From NCBI GenBank assembly GCA_947462875.1, contig CANHQJ010000002.1:1-64000 (forward strand): a stretch of DNA of 64,000 nt, in the 5' to 3' direction. Of this stretch, positions 28,795-37,342 are shown one piece after another. The DNA is from Verrucomicrobiia bacterium (GTDB taxonomy: Bacteria; Verrucomicrobiota; Verrucomicrobiia; Verrucomicrobiales; Akkermansiaceae). The notes beneath the pieces are model-generated. The model was not told the DNA's origin. It saw nothing but the letters and a program-made list of their open reading frames with translations, and did no database searches. The position numbers and the translations under genes are program-made. Position 1 is the first letter of the stretch. Every line of letters begins with the position of its first letter.

Positions 28795-31101
28795 TCACCG
28801 AAGCGGTGCGTCCTGTAACTGCAAATCAGGTTTGGTATTCCAGTGCGGTTTCCAGCCGGGTTTTTCGATGCGCGTGCGGAAAATGACCGTGTTGTCGAGA
28901 GCCAGGTCGTCGGTCCAGATGAATGACGCGCCGCTGAAATCGTGGTCAAAATAGGGTTTTTTCGGATCCACTTCGCGTGCGGTGTATTCCTTGGCTTTTG
29001 TCCACCGGCTGTCGTCAAAGTCCACGCTCCACCAGTTCGCAGGCAATGGTTCCTGAATCACCGTGGGACGGTTCGCGTCTCCCTTCAGTGGGCCGTGGAA
29101 AAACGACTTCGCCTTCCAGGTGGCATTCGTCACCGTGCCGTCACCCAGTTTCAGAATGAAGCCGCCGTCCCCGATGCTGTTGCCATATTCAAGCCCGGTT
29201 TTCGGATCCGCGTTGTCCTTTGCCAGAACGGCGATGGTCATCGGATACTCCGGCAACACATCGACACTGACCACATTGTGGGGGATGAAGGGAATGGGAT
29301 CCACGGCGGCAAGGCGGCCGTTGATGTAGAGCATGAACCAGTTGTCAGCATAGACGGTGAGTTTGATCGTGTCTTCCATGCCGGGTTTCACGACAGCGGA
29401 TCCCGCACCTTTGACCGCTGCGCCACGCGGTTCCGCTGGCCGATTGTCGCGGGCCGGGGGGCGGTTTTCCGGAGCCATGCCGCCGGGTGGCGTTGGATCG
29501 TTGCCGCGTTGATGGATCACTTGCAAGGATGCGCTGGCCAGCACCTTGTCCTGCATGGCGGAGAGCAAAACATCGCGATCCACTTCGTCCGCCGGTTTGC
29601 CGATCGCCAGCGGAGCGGAAAGCGCATAGATTGTGATCACATAGGTTTTGGCTCCCGGTCCTTTGGAATTCGGCGGCTCATAGCCGATCTGGCCCTTGAA
29701 CCCGGTGCCCAGCTTACCGACGTCGCGCGCGTTTTTCGGAATCCCATTGAGTGTGGCGGGGATATCCCACATCGTCCAATAGTGCTTGATCTCGCCATCC
29801 GGTGTCTCGTGATCCATGAGCACGGCGTAACTTTTGGTGGCGGCGGGCGCGCCCTTCCATTGCAAGGGCGGGCTGACTCCCGCTCCGTCGCCGGTGCATT
29901 CGATCGGAAGCCGTCCGTCGTTTTTCACGTCGGGACTGCTGAGCACAAAATGACCGTCGGGCTTTTTCATGGCATCCACTCCGAAGCGTGGAGCCGCTTG
30001 TGCACGCGGGGCGGGTTCCGGGCGTTTCGGCTCGGTATCATCGCGTCTTGCCGGGCGTTCGGGGCCACCGGGCTCCGGACGCTCCGCGCGCCCTGCACCA
30101 CCGCCGCGCTGCCGCAGTTGATAGACTTCCTTTGTGGTGCCCTCGCTGCCATTCTGGAATTCGAACGGGAAGGTTCCGTCCGCAAGGATCGCGTAAAGGA
30201 CGGCGCGCTTTTCACCGTTGCACTCGTAGGAAAGTTTGTAGCGGTTCTCGCCCATGGTCTGGAAGCCGGTGATCTTCGCGCCGCGCAGAGCGGGTAATGC
30301 CTCGCGCACGCCGTTCGCGCCGGGCTGTGGATCCACCTGGTCCTCGCGTTCCGTCACGACTCCGTGAAAGCCGCCATTGACGTACGGATAGTCCAGCGAG
30401 GCGTGATAGTGATAGCCCAAGGAGGCTGTCGAATGGCCGTGGAAGGCATCCAGTCCGGTGGGCTTCGTTCCATCCGGTTCGGTCAAACCATAAATCGGAT
30501 AGCCATCGAGGGCGAACGCGATGGGCAAGCCTTTTCCGACGACCGTTTGCAAGTGCAGCGGTGCCGCGTGATAGTGGTAATCATCGGCTCTGCCGCAATG
30601 CCCGCCCCATTGGTCGAGTTCGCCGATCATGGCGGAAATTTCTCTACGATTGTTCTGGGGATTGAAAATCGGAATGCCATTCGCGGCGATGGCAATGGCA
30701 CCACGGAGAAAGCGCCCCTTGATGGAGACTTCCTCTTTGGCCGGCACCGGTGCGAGGGGAACCCGCCACGCGTTTTCTCCCTTGTAGTTCTGTGGCAAGG
30801 GCACCTGCTGTTGCCACGCGGTGATGCCCACCATCATGTTGTGTGAGGGCAAACCATTGCTCTCGACGTAAAGAAATTGTTCATCCCAGCGCAGCCCGAC
30901 TTTGGGAGAAAATTTCGCAAATGCGGCGGCTTGTGCGGGTGCCGGCTTTGCCACAGCAGATGAACCCGTTGCCGGCTTGTCGCTGGTGGCAGCGGGCTGT
31001 GCGATTGTCGTGGCGTGCGTGTGCCCCCCCGCCGACCACTCGTGGCCGCTGAGTGCGTTAGGGATGGCTGCAAAGAGTAGGGCCGTGATGAGGGATTTCA
31101 T
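28795..31101 (-). CDS. Secreted YHYH-domain and PEBP (YbhB/Raf-kinase-inhibitor-like) fusion protein
   Basis: 768 aa. Signal peptide MKSLITALLFAAIPNALSG. The N-terminal half is a YHYH domain (ADDYHYHAAPLHLQ, later LGYHYHASLDYPYVNG). A Pro/Arg/Glu-rich linker leads to a PEBP-type domain with SPPLQWKGAPAATKSYAVLM, DHETPDGEIKHYWTMWDIP and GYEPPNSKGPGAKTYVITIY. The C-terminal about 170 residues form another beta-rich region. It starts 8 bp after the sulfatase stop and is the last gene of the sigma-factor operon. PEBP proteins bind ligands or phospholipid head groups; the activity here is unknown, perhaps binding or modifying a glycan fragment. Confidence 0.85.
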   Translation of the reverse strand: MKSLITALLFAAIPNALSGHEWSAGGHTHATTIAQPAATSDKPATGSSAVAKPAPAQAAAFAKFSPKVGLRWDEQFLYVESNGLPSHNMMVGITAWQQQVPLPQNYKGENAWRVPLAPVPAKEEVSIKGRFLRGAIAIAANGIPIFNPQNNRREISAMIGELDQWGGHCGRADDYHYHAAPLHLQTVVGKGLPIAFALDGYPIYGLTEPDGTKPTGLDAFHGHSTASLGYHYHASLDYPYVNGGFHGVVTEREDQVDPQPGANGVREALPALRGAKITGFQTMGENRYKLSYECNGEKRAVLYAILADGTFPFEFQNGSEGTTKEVYQLRQRGGGAGRAERPEPGGPERPARRDDTEPKRPEPAPRAQAAPRFGVDAMKKPDGHFVLSSPDVKNDGRLPIECTGDGAGVSPPLQWKGAPAATKSYAVLMDHETPDGEIKHYWTMWDIPATLNGIPKNARDVGKLGTGFKGQIGYEPPNSKGPGAKTYVITIYALSAPLAIGKPADEVDRDVLLSAMQDKVLASASLQVIHQRGNDPTPPGGMAPENRPPARDNRPAEPRGAAVKGAGSAVVKPGMEDTIKLTVYADNWFMLYINGRLAAVDPIPFIPHNVVSVDVLPEYPMTIAVLAKDNADPKTGLEYGNSIGDGGFILKLGDGTVTNATWKAKSFFHGPLKGDANRPTVIQEPLPANWWSVDFDDSRWTKAKEYTAREVDPKKPYFDHDFSGASFIWTDDLALDNTVIFRTRIEKPGWKPHWNTKPDLQLQDAPLR

Positions 31102-31109
31102 GATGCGGG

Positions 31110-32462
31110 TTATTTGTTAGGATTACGTTTTTGCCTGCCCTCCTGTTTTTCCACAGCGGCAGGATTGTAGGCGGGATTGGGCAGGTGAGGGCGAGGAGCT
31201 TTCGTGGATTCCTGCCAGGCGCGGAGTTTTGCCAACAGTTCGGCAGATTTTCGGGGATCGACGTGGGAGAGATCATTCCGTTCGCCCGGGTCTTTTGTCA
31301 GGTCGTAGAGCTCCACGGTTTTCGATTCGAAGATCTCGATCAATTTCCAGTTGCCCGAGCGAATCGCGCTGCAGGGACCTCCGCCGCCGATGTAGCTGGG
31401 GAAATGCCAGAACGTGTCGCGCGGCAATGCCGCCTCTTGTCCGCGGAGGAGCGGAACGAGACTGCGGCCGTCGAGATTTTTTCCGGCAGCCGCCCCGCAC
31501 AGTTCCAGCACCGTGGGAACCCAGTCCATGCTGAGAATGGGTTCGTTCGATCGCGCAGGCTGGATACCAGGGCCGTGGATCAGCGCCGGGACGCGCAGAC
31601 CGCCCTGATAGAGTGTGCCTTTTCCTCCGCGCAACGGTGCCACCGTGCGACGCGAGCCGCCATTGTCCGAGGTGAAAATGACATGCGTGTTCTGTGCGAG
31701 GCCGAGTCGCCGGAGGCAGTCCATGACGCGACCGATGTTCGCATCCATCGCTGCCACCGTGGCCGCCAGGGCCGGATCCGTCCTACCGTTGAGGCCTTGG
31801 TACTTTGCCAGCAGCTCGGGCTTGGGATCGAACGGTTCGTGCACGTCGTGAAAGGCGAGATAGAGGAAAAACGGCTTCTGGCTTGCTTGCTCGATCCAGC
31901 GCAGCGAGGCATCAGTGAGAGCATCGGGCGAGTACTCGCCCGCGGCATTCCGATAGGCGTCTTTTTCATAACCGAGTTGTTTGGGCTCCATGAAAACATC
32001 GAACCCCTGTCCGGTAGGCGTGGTGGGGCCGCTGCGGCCGCGCCCCAGATTCCACATGCCGAACATGGCCGTGGCATAACCTTCCGCCCGCAGCATTTCC
32101 GCGAGCGTGACGGATTCGGCGGGTAGCGCCTCGTTGCTCGGTGCCGCGAGGATTTTGTGATGCGGAGAGCCGGGCGCGTGACGGTCATCCACCACGGTAT
32201 AGACACCATGACGTGGCGGGTATTGTCCGGTGAGAAGACAGGCGCGTGTGGGCGCGCAGTTCGGCGCGCTGGCGCAGGCCTCGGTGAAATGCATTCCCTC
32301 ACGGGCCAGCCGATCGAGATGCGGCGTTTTTATCTCCGGGTTGCCCGTGAAGCCGGCGTCATTCCAGCCCATGTCATCGGCGAGAATCAACACGACATTG
32401 GGACGCGGTGCCGCGTGCACTGAATCCAACAAGGCGAACAGGACAAGGCAGAGACGTTTCAT
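31110..32462 (-). CDS. Sulfatase (formylglycine type, arylsulfatase family)
   Basis: 450 aa with a signal peptide (MKRLCLVLFALLDSVHA). The metal-site start PNVVLILADDMGWNDAG and the maturation motif C69-A-P-T-R73 (followed by ACLLTGQYPPRHG) define a type I sulfatase whose cysteine needs conversion to formylglycine by an FGE or anSME; neither is encoded in the window. It removes sulfate from sulfated glycans in the periplasm or outside. The start codon overlaps the stop of the upstream sulfatase by 4 bp. Confidence 0.93.
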   Translation of the reverse strand: MKRLCLVLFALLDSVHAAPRPNVVLILADDMGWNDAGFTGNPEIKTPHLDRLAREGMHFTEACASAPNCAPTRACLLTGQYPPRHGVYTVVDDRHAPGSPHHKILAAPSNEALPAESVTLAEMLRAEGYATAMFGMWNLGRGRSGPTTPTGQGFDVFMEPKQLGYEKDAYRNAAGEYSPDALTDASLRWIEQASQKPFFLYLAFHDVHEPFDPKPELLAKYQGLNGRTDPALAATVAAMDANIGRVMDCLRRLGLAQNTHVIFTSDNGGSRRTVAPLRGGKGTLYQGGLRVPALIHGPGIQPARSNEPILSMDWVPTVLELCGAAAGKNLDGRSLVPLLRGQEAALPRDTFWHFPSYIGGGGPCSAIRSGNWKLIEIFESKTVELYDLTKDPGERNDLSHVDPRKSAELLAKLRAWQESTKAPRPHLPNPAYNPAAVEKQEGRQKRNPNK

Positions 32463-33898
32463 GGCTTGGTCTTTTTCGGTTTTCCGCCTTCTTTTGCTCC
32501 GCCTTTTCCGCCTTTGCGCGGAGCGGGAGCCGCGGCGGGATCGTAGTCTTTGTTGGGTGTCGGCAGCGATGCTCCCGTTTCCTTCAGTATGGCGCGGAGT
32601 TTGCCATCGAGACGATCCGCGAGGTCGGTCCTTTGCGGCGCGAGATCGTTGCGTTCACCCGGATCCTGGCGCAGATCGAAAAGCTTGCGCGTGCCCTCTT
32701 CGTAGGAAAAAATCAACTTGTAATCACCCTCGCGAATCGCCGATTGGGGCGTGTCTCCCTGGTAGTGGGGAAAGTGGAACAACAAGGCGGTTTCATGGCG
32801 CACCACGGGTTGATCTTTCCCCGAGAGCAGTGGTGCCAAATCTCCTCCATCGATCTTTGCAGGCATGTTTTCCTTCACCTGCGCCCAGCGACAAATCGTC
32901 GGATACCAATCATACGCCACCACGGGCTGATGACACCATGATCCGGGTGCGATGCCCGGCCCGCGCACCATGAACGGCACACGGATGCCACCTTCGCCCA
33001 ACGCTCCTTTTCCCCCTTGCAGGCGATCGGAGCCCGCCTTGCCGCCTTTGCCGCCGCCTCCCCCCCCGCCGTTGTCTGCCATGTAGATGACGTAGGTGTT
33101 TTTTTCCAAACCAAGGGCTTGCATCGCTTCCAGCAAACGTCCGACGCCGGTATCGAGATCGTAGGTGATCGCCGCTCGCGCCGGATCGCGATGCAACACA
33201 CCAGCCGGTTTGGACTCGAAGCGCGCAAGGCTCGACTTCAGGGCGTTTTCGGGCAGGTGCAGCGCGTGATACGACATCTGCAGATAAAACGGTTTCCGCG
33301 ATTTGATCTGAGCGGCCATGAATGCCTTCGCGCGATCCGTCATGCCGAAGATGTCCACGGGATTCGGATCGGTAAAAGGGTCGGCATCGCGATTACCCGT
33401 ATCGCCATCGCTCACATCGAAGCCATGGCGTTCCGGACCTCCGCCCGCCAGGTGCCATTTGCCGAAATGCGCCGTGGCATAGCCCGCGCGCTGCAGAAGC
33501 TCCGGGAACGTCACTTCCTCATCGCGGATCGCCTTGCGCGAGTTGCCTTCGATGAGCTTGTGCCCCTCTTCCGGCGGAGCCGCCTTGGTCCAGCCCAGTC
33601 GCGCGGGAAACATCCCCGTCTGCAGGCTGATGCGGGTGGGGGAGCAAACCGGAGCCGGCGCATATCCATGGGAAAAACGCATGGCCTGCGCGGCGAATGA
33701 TGCCAGATGGGGCGTTTCGTAATAGTCGCTCTGCGATGACGGCATGTCGGGATGCATGCGCGTGGACAGTCCGTTCCAATCCTGATCGTCAGCCAGCAAC
33801 AAAACGATGTTGGGACGGGAGGGTGGCGCGGTTTCGGCCGTCACCGATGCCATGCAGGTCATGATCGCGGTGATGGAAAAACAGGGAAAAAGTTTCAT
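32459..33898 (-). CDS. Sulfatase (formylglycine type)
   Basis: 479 aa. Signal peptide MKLFPCFSITAIMTCMASVTA. The active-site motif is C85-S-P-T-R (CSPTRISLQTGMFPARLG) after PNIVLLLADDQDWNG. A Gly-rich insert (GGGGGGGKGGK) precedes the conserved GALGEGGIRVPFMVRGPG. A Lys/Gly-rich tail (GGKGGAKEGGKPKKTKP) is unusual. Its start overlaps the anti-sigma gene by 4 bp and its end overlaps the next sulfatase by 4 bp. The two sulfatases are clearly different enzymes, so they probably act on different linkages or substrates. Confidence 0.93.
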   Translation of the reverse strand: MKLFPCFSITAIMTCMASVTAETAPPSRPNIVLLLADDQDWNGLSTRMHPDMPSSQSDYYETPHLASFAAQAMRFSHGYAPAPVCSPTRISLQTGMFPARLGWTKAAPPEEGHKLIEGNSRKAIRDEEVTFPELLQRAGYATAHFGKWHLAGGGPERHGFDVSDGDTGNRDADPFTDPNPVDIFGMTDRAKAFMAAQIKSRKPFYLQMSYHALHLPENALKSSLARFESKPAGVLHRDPARAAITYDLDTGVGRLLEAMQALGLEKNTYVIYMADNGGGGGGGKGGKAGSDRLQGGKGALGEGGIRVPFMVRGPGIAPGSWCHQPVVAYDWYPTICRWAQVKENMPAKIDGGDLAPLLSGKDQPVVRHETALLFHFPHYQGDTPQSAIREGDYKLIFSYEEGTRKLFDLRQDPGERNDLAPQRTDLADRLDGKLRAILKETGASLPTPNKDYDPAAAPAPRKGGKGGAKEGGKPKKTKP

Positions 33899-34872
33899 GG
33901 TTCGGGCAGTACGGTTCGGTCGGGTTCGTGATGATGCTGGTGTCGGAAAAAATCAGCGGGCAATGCTTCGGTGGAGACGAGCGTGATGGCGATGCTGTGA
34001 GGCCCGCCGTTGCCGCGGGGAAGCTGGCGCAGGATCATTTTTTCGAGAACTCCGGTTTGCGGATGGAACCACAGTTCGATTTCGCGGGCTCCTCCCTGAT
34101 CCGCCGAACGCCGCGTCGCGATGAGTTTGTGTGATGCCGATGAGGTCCGATCCAGCCACTCGATCTGATAGAGCCGTTTCAGTTCTTCCAGCTGGGTGCG
34201 CAGGTCGAGGAACGCGATTTCTCCGTTTTTGGCGAAAATCGCCCGTCCGAACCGTGCCGGATCCGGGCTCACGCGGACCTCTTCCCCGCCGCGCATGGAC
34301 CAGCTCTCTTTGCCGTCCGCACCGATCAAACGCTTCTGGCCGTTGGGCAGGTCTTGGCTGAGCACAAACTCATGCGGACCACGCATCCACAGTGCCGCTC
34401 CGTCCAGAAAATTTCCCACGGGAAAGCGCCCACGATCCGGGCGCGACGAATCACGCGGCTCCTGCGGAGCTTCGATCACTTCGATGCGGTATGTCCGGTC
34501 ACGCGCCTGGCTCATCACATCGATCACGCGGTCCAACGCGGCGTTCGCCTTCATGGGCAACAGAAACAGCAGCAGAAAGGATATGATCACCAATGCCGCC
34601 GCTGGGAGCAGAAGATGGCGCAAACGCCGTGCCCCGCGAGCAGGAGCGTTTTCCAGATTGCGGAAAAATTCTCCCTTGGAAGGGGCGAAAGAACCTGCCC
34701 TCGCCTCCCGCACCAGCATGCCGTGAAGCATCGCGTTATCGAGAAAACGCCTGCGGCTTTCGGGCGATGCGGCGACGAGTCGCGCGAGTTCCTCACGCTC
34801 CGCGTCATCGGCGATGTCGAGCAGGACTTTGGTGGCGAGATCATCCAACGGGCTGTGTTGCGGGGAGTTCAT
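33895..34872 (-). CDS. Membrane-anchored anti-sigma-like protein
   Basis: 325 aa. The start at ATG 34872 (MNSPQHSPLDDLATKVLLD) overlaps the sigma gene by 4 bp. The N-terminal cytosolic part (1-87) is followed by one transmembrane helix (about 88-106) and an extracytoplasmic domain of beta-rich appearance. That domain resembles the RseB/LolA-like fold seen in sensors and carrier proteins (EIELWFHPQTGVLEKMIL). Position directly after the ECF sigma gene, overlapping starts, and this topology point to an anti-sigma factor that holds the sigma factor at the membrane until a signal arrives. No conserved anti-sigma zinc motif (HxxxCxxC) is visible. Confidence 0.75.
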   Translation of the reverse strand: MNSPQHSPLDDLATKVLLDIADDAEREELARLVAASPESRRRFLDNAMLHGMLVREARAGSFAPSKGEFFRNLENAPARGARRLRHLLLPAAALVIISFLLLFLLPMKANAALDRVIDVMSQARDRTYRIEVIEAPQEPRDSSRPDRGRFPVGNFLDGAALWMRGPHEFVLSQDLPNGQKRLIGADGKESWSMRGGEEVRVSPDPARFGRAIFAKNGEIAFLDLRTQLEELKRLYQIEWLDRTSSASHKLIATRRSADQGGAREIELWFHPQTGVLEKMILRQLPRGNGGPHSIAITLVSTEALPADFFRHQHHHEPDRTVLPEP

Positions 34873-35399
34873 GGCGCGGTTCGGGGATGGGATTGTGAGA
34901 TGCAATCCAGCAGCGTGAGGTGGACATGTTTGAGCATCTTGTACACGGCCATCTGCGTGCGGTTCCACTGCTGCGCGATGGATTTCACGGGCCGTTCTTC
35001 CTGATAGCGCAAATGGAGCACGGCGCGTTGCCGGTCGTTCAGTTGGCCGAGGCATTTACGCAGGGCATCGATGCGCTCATCATACCCTTGACACTGCTCC
35101 GCGGCCTCCTCCGCGAGAAGCTCCAGAGTCGCCTCATCCAGCGGCAAGGGCGCACGACGTTGTTTGCGGCGCCATTCCATCACGAGCAACCGTGCGAATC
35201 CGATGCCCCATGCCACGAACGGACGGCTTTCGTCATAGTCGGCGAATTTCAGCCACATCCGCTCCGCGAGATCCTGCATCAGATCATCTGTCGCGTGTGT
35301 GTCATGCACGAGCGAAAACACGAATCCGTGAAGGGCGGGCAGTGCTGTCACGAATTGCCTGGTGAAGGCGAGATGGGGGTCTGAACTCGGTTCTTTCAT
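34869..35399 (-). CDS. ECF RNA polymerase sigma factor (Rhodopirellula/Verrucomicrobium type)
   Basis: 176 aa. Region 2 is seen in HDTHATDDLMQDLAERMW and FARLLVMEWRRKQRR; region 4 in LNDRQRAVLHLRYQEERPVKSIAQQWNRTQMAVYKMLKHV, a helix-turn-helix for the -35 element. The sequence pattern fits the sigma subfamily widely expanded in Planctomycetes and Verrucomicrobia. It heads a five-gene unit (sigma, anti-sigma, two sulfatases, YHYH/PEBP) with overlaps or tiny gaps throughout. Autoregulation is likely but the promoter is not certain. Confidence 0.9.
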   Translation of the reverse strand: MKEPSSDPHLAFTRQFVTALPALHGFVFSLVHDTHATDDLMQDLAERMWLKFADYDESRPFVAWGIGFARLLVMEWRRKQRRAPLPLDEATLELLAEEAAEQCQGYDERIDALRKCLGQLNDRQRAVLHLRYQEERPVKSIAQQWNRTQMAVYKMLKHVHLTLLDCISQSHPRTAP

Positions 35400-35707
35400 G
35401 GGATTTCATCAGGTATTGTCACCTGACTGCGGAAGTTAAACCTCACGCGTCAAAAAAAGTTCCGAATCGATTGCGATGGGTACGTCTTTCACGGCGAGGT
35501 CAAGGAAAGTGCCTTTCTTATCAATCGGTGAATCGAGGCCGTCGCACGTATGCGCGTTCCCTCAGGACACAGCATCCGTGCGGGGTGTGACGAGACATTT
35601 CCGTCAGTAGCTGTGGCTCGTACGGCGAGCAGGATCAAGCGGAGTATTCCGCTGTGCCGACTCCCTTACTTTTCGATTCAAATCGCCATCAGGCAAGAAT
35701 GATCGAC
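35400..35707. other. Leader region of the sigma/sulfatase operon with a palindrome
   Basis: 308 bp with no gene. A perfect inverted repeat TCAGGT-N6-ACCTGA (35409-35426) lies 10-27 bp upstream of the sigma start codon and could be an operator or a leader hairpin. On the minus strand TTGACG (+ strand near 35449) is a possible -35 box. Another palindrome, AGCGGA-GTAT-TCCGCT, lies near 35638-35653. Confidence 0.4.
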
Positions 35708-36223
35708 TCACGGCAGATCATCCTCATCGCCAGGCACGGGCGGAATCAAATCCTCGCGTTGCAACAGGCGCTCGAGATCGAGGTCGTCGAGCAGGTCTTC
35801 CGGGGTGCGTTGCACGATCATCGCGTAAGGCATGATGCGATCGAGTTCGGCGATGGCGCAGTGCACCATGGACGTGATGATATCGGCATCGTAGCGTTCT
35901 TTCTCGAAAATATTGGTGATGCGGAATACCAGGAACTGACGATCCAGATCGTATTCAAACGATCCGAGATTGAGATACTTGTTCGCACGGCAGAGCAATT
36001 CCAACAAGGGCGCGACGTGCTCTTCGCTTATGGGCAGAGGGCTTTCCCCCACGACGGCCAGCGCGTTGATGGGCGTGTAGGATTGCGCGTGAAGCTGGAT
36101 GCGGGTGTGATGGGCGGAAAACGAGGCACGGATCACATCGCGACCTTCGAGGAGTTCGCAGTGCCAGCCGTTGTTGCCAAAGGCGGATTCGACCGAGAGG
36201 ATTTGCAGGGATGGAGGACGCAT
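35708..36223 (-). CDS. YbjN-like domain protein (type III secretion chaperone-like fold)
   Basis: 171 aa, soluble. Pattern SQSYTPINALAVV... LLELLCRANKYLNLGSFEYDLDRQFLVFRITNIFE, then IITSMVHCAIAELDRIMPY, resembles the YbjN/TY-chap family, whose E. coli member affects motility and stress responses in an undefined way. The C-terminus is acidic (PEDLLDDLDLERLL...DEDDLP). The start lies 2 bp after the stop of the upstream membrane protein gene, so the two are co-transcribed. Confidence 0.62.
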   Translation of the reverse strand: MRPPSLQILSVESAFGNNGWHCELLEGRDVIRASFSAHHTRIQLHAQSYTPINALAVVGESPLPISEEHVAPLLELLCRANKYLNLGSFEYDLDRQFLVFRITNIFEKERYDADIITSMVHCAIAELDRIMPYAMIVQRTPEDLLDDLDLERLLQREDLIPPVPGDEDDLP

Positions 36224-36225
36224 GA

Positions 36226-36753
36226 TCAGAGAGTGGGTGAGGCGGCGCGCTGGGTCGCCAGATTTGTCACCAGCGCCTTCAGCAATGAGCGCTGGGCCGG
36301 CAGTATAGGCGCAAGGGAAACCATCACACCAGCGGATTTTTCCGAGGTGTAATGGATGAGCAGACGGCGAAGATCCTCATCGCACTCGACCGAATCGATC
36401 ACCGACCACAGCACCAGCTGCATGTTCACTTCGGGTCGGAAGAGCGGAAAAATCTCGATGCCCAGCGGGGTGAAAATCAGATAGGCATGGCGAATGCAGC
36501 GCACCGCCAGCCGCAGCATCACCCAGGCGGCGAACAAGGGAAACAACGCTGTCCACAGATACCCTTCGAGGCGGGGTGCTTCGAATTCGGTTCCTTGTGT
36601 CGCCAGAACCACCACTCCCAGAGCCAGCGCCAGCATAAAGGCGGCCAGCACCAGAAACAGACGCCCCTGCGCCGCACGCGTGAAGCGCACTTCTTTTTCC
36701 GGTGAGGCGAGTGGTTTGGGAGCGGCCATGGAATGCGGTGAGGGCTTGAGCAT
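36226..36753 (-). CDS. Hypothetical protein with two transmembrane segments
   Basis: 175 aa. Two hydrophobic helices (about 32-52 and 67-87) followed by a soluble beta-rich tail resembling a PH-like domain (GIEIFPLFRPEVNMQLVLWSVIDSVE). An internal ATG at 36729 is an alternative start. Downstream YbjN-like gene starts 2 bp after its stop. It is divergent from the NfeD gene. No function assigned. Confidence 0.68.
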   Translation of the reverse strand: MLKPSPHSMAAPKPLASPEKEVRFTRAAQGRLFLVLAAFMLALALGVVVLATQGTEFEAPRLEGYLWTALFPLFAAWVMLRLAVRCIRHAYLIFTPLGIEIFPLFRPEVNMQLVLWSVIDSVECDEDLRRLLIHYTSEKSAGVMVSLAPILPAQRSLLKALVTNLATQRAASPTL

Positions 36754-36882
36754 TCACAGATTGCGGGCGTGGTCAATGCCATGATTGCCGCCATATCGGG
36801 CGATCATCCGCACTGATTGGAAAAAACGCCGGAATTTCTTATCGTCAGCAATGTTCGATTTGCTAGAATCGCGACCGTACTT

Positions 36883-37317
36883 ATGGACTGGCTCACCCCT
36901 GAATTGTTTTGGTTTCTGTTAGGCTTCCTCCTGCTCGTCGCCGAGTTTGTGCTGCCCGGCATCATCATCGTGTTTTTCGGCATCGGTGCCTGGATCGCCG
37001 CGTTCACGACATGGATCGGCCTGACCGAGAGCACCGCTTCGCAAAACATCGTGTTTGTCATTTCCTCCGTGATTCTGCTGTTTGTGCTGCGCCATCGTTT
37101 CAAAAACGCCTTCGTGGGAACTTCCACCAACGATACCATTGAAGATGAATACACAGGAAAAGAAGCACGCACACTCACCGACATCGATGACCAACAGGGC
37201 AAAATCGAGATGAAAGGCGCGGAGTGGAATGCCCGCTCCATCGAGCCCATCGCCGCCAACGCCTGGGTCATCATCGAACGCCGCGAAGGTCTCACCCTGC
37301 ACGTCCGTCCCCGCTAA
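36883..37317 (+). CDS. NfeD-like membrane protein
   Basis: 144 aa. Start placed at ATG 36883 (MDWLTPELFWFLLGFLLLV), which gives the compact NfeD layout: two to three transmembrane segments (about 8-28, 32-52 and 60-78) and a C-terminal OB-fold domain (GKEARTLTDIDDQQGKIEM...). NfeD partners SPFH proteins in membrane microdomains; the SPFH gene follows 25 bp later, the usual gene pair. Probably needed for assembly or stability of the SPFH complex. Confidence 0.88.
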   Translation: MDWLTPELFWFLLGFLLLVAEFVLPGIIIVFFGIGAWIAAFTTWIGLTESTASQNIVFVISSVILLFVLRHRFKNAFVGTSTNDTIEDEYTGKEARTLTDIDDQQGKIEMKGAEWNARSIEPIAANAWVIIERREGLTLHVRPR

Positions 37318-37342
37318 TCTCCCTTGTCAAACAACACATATC

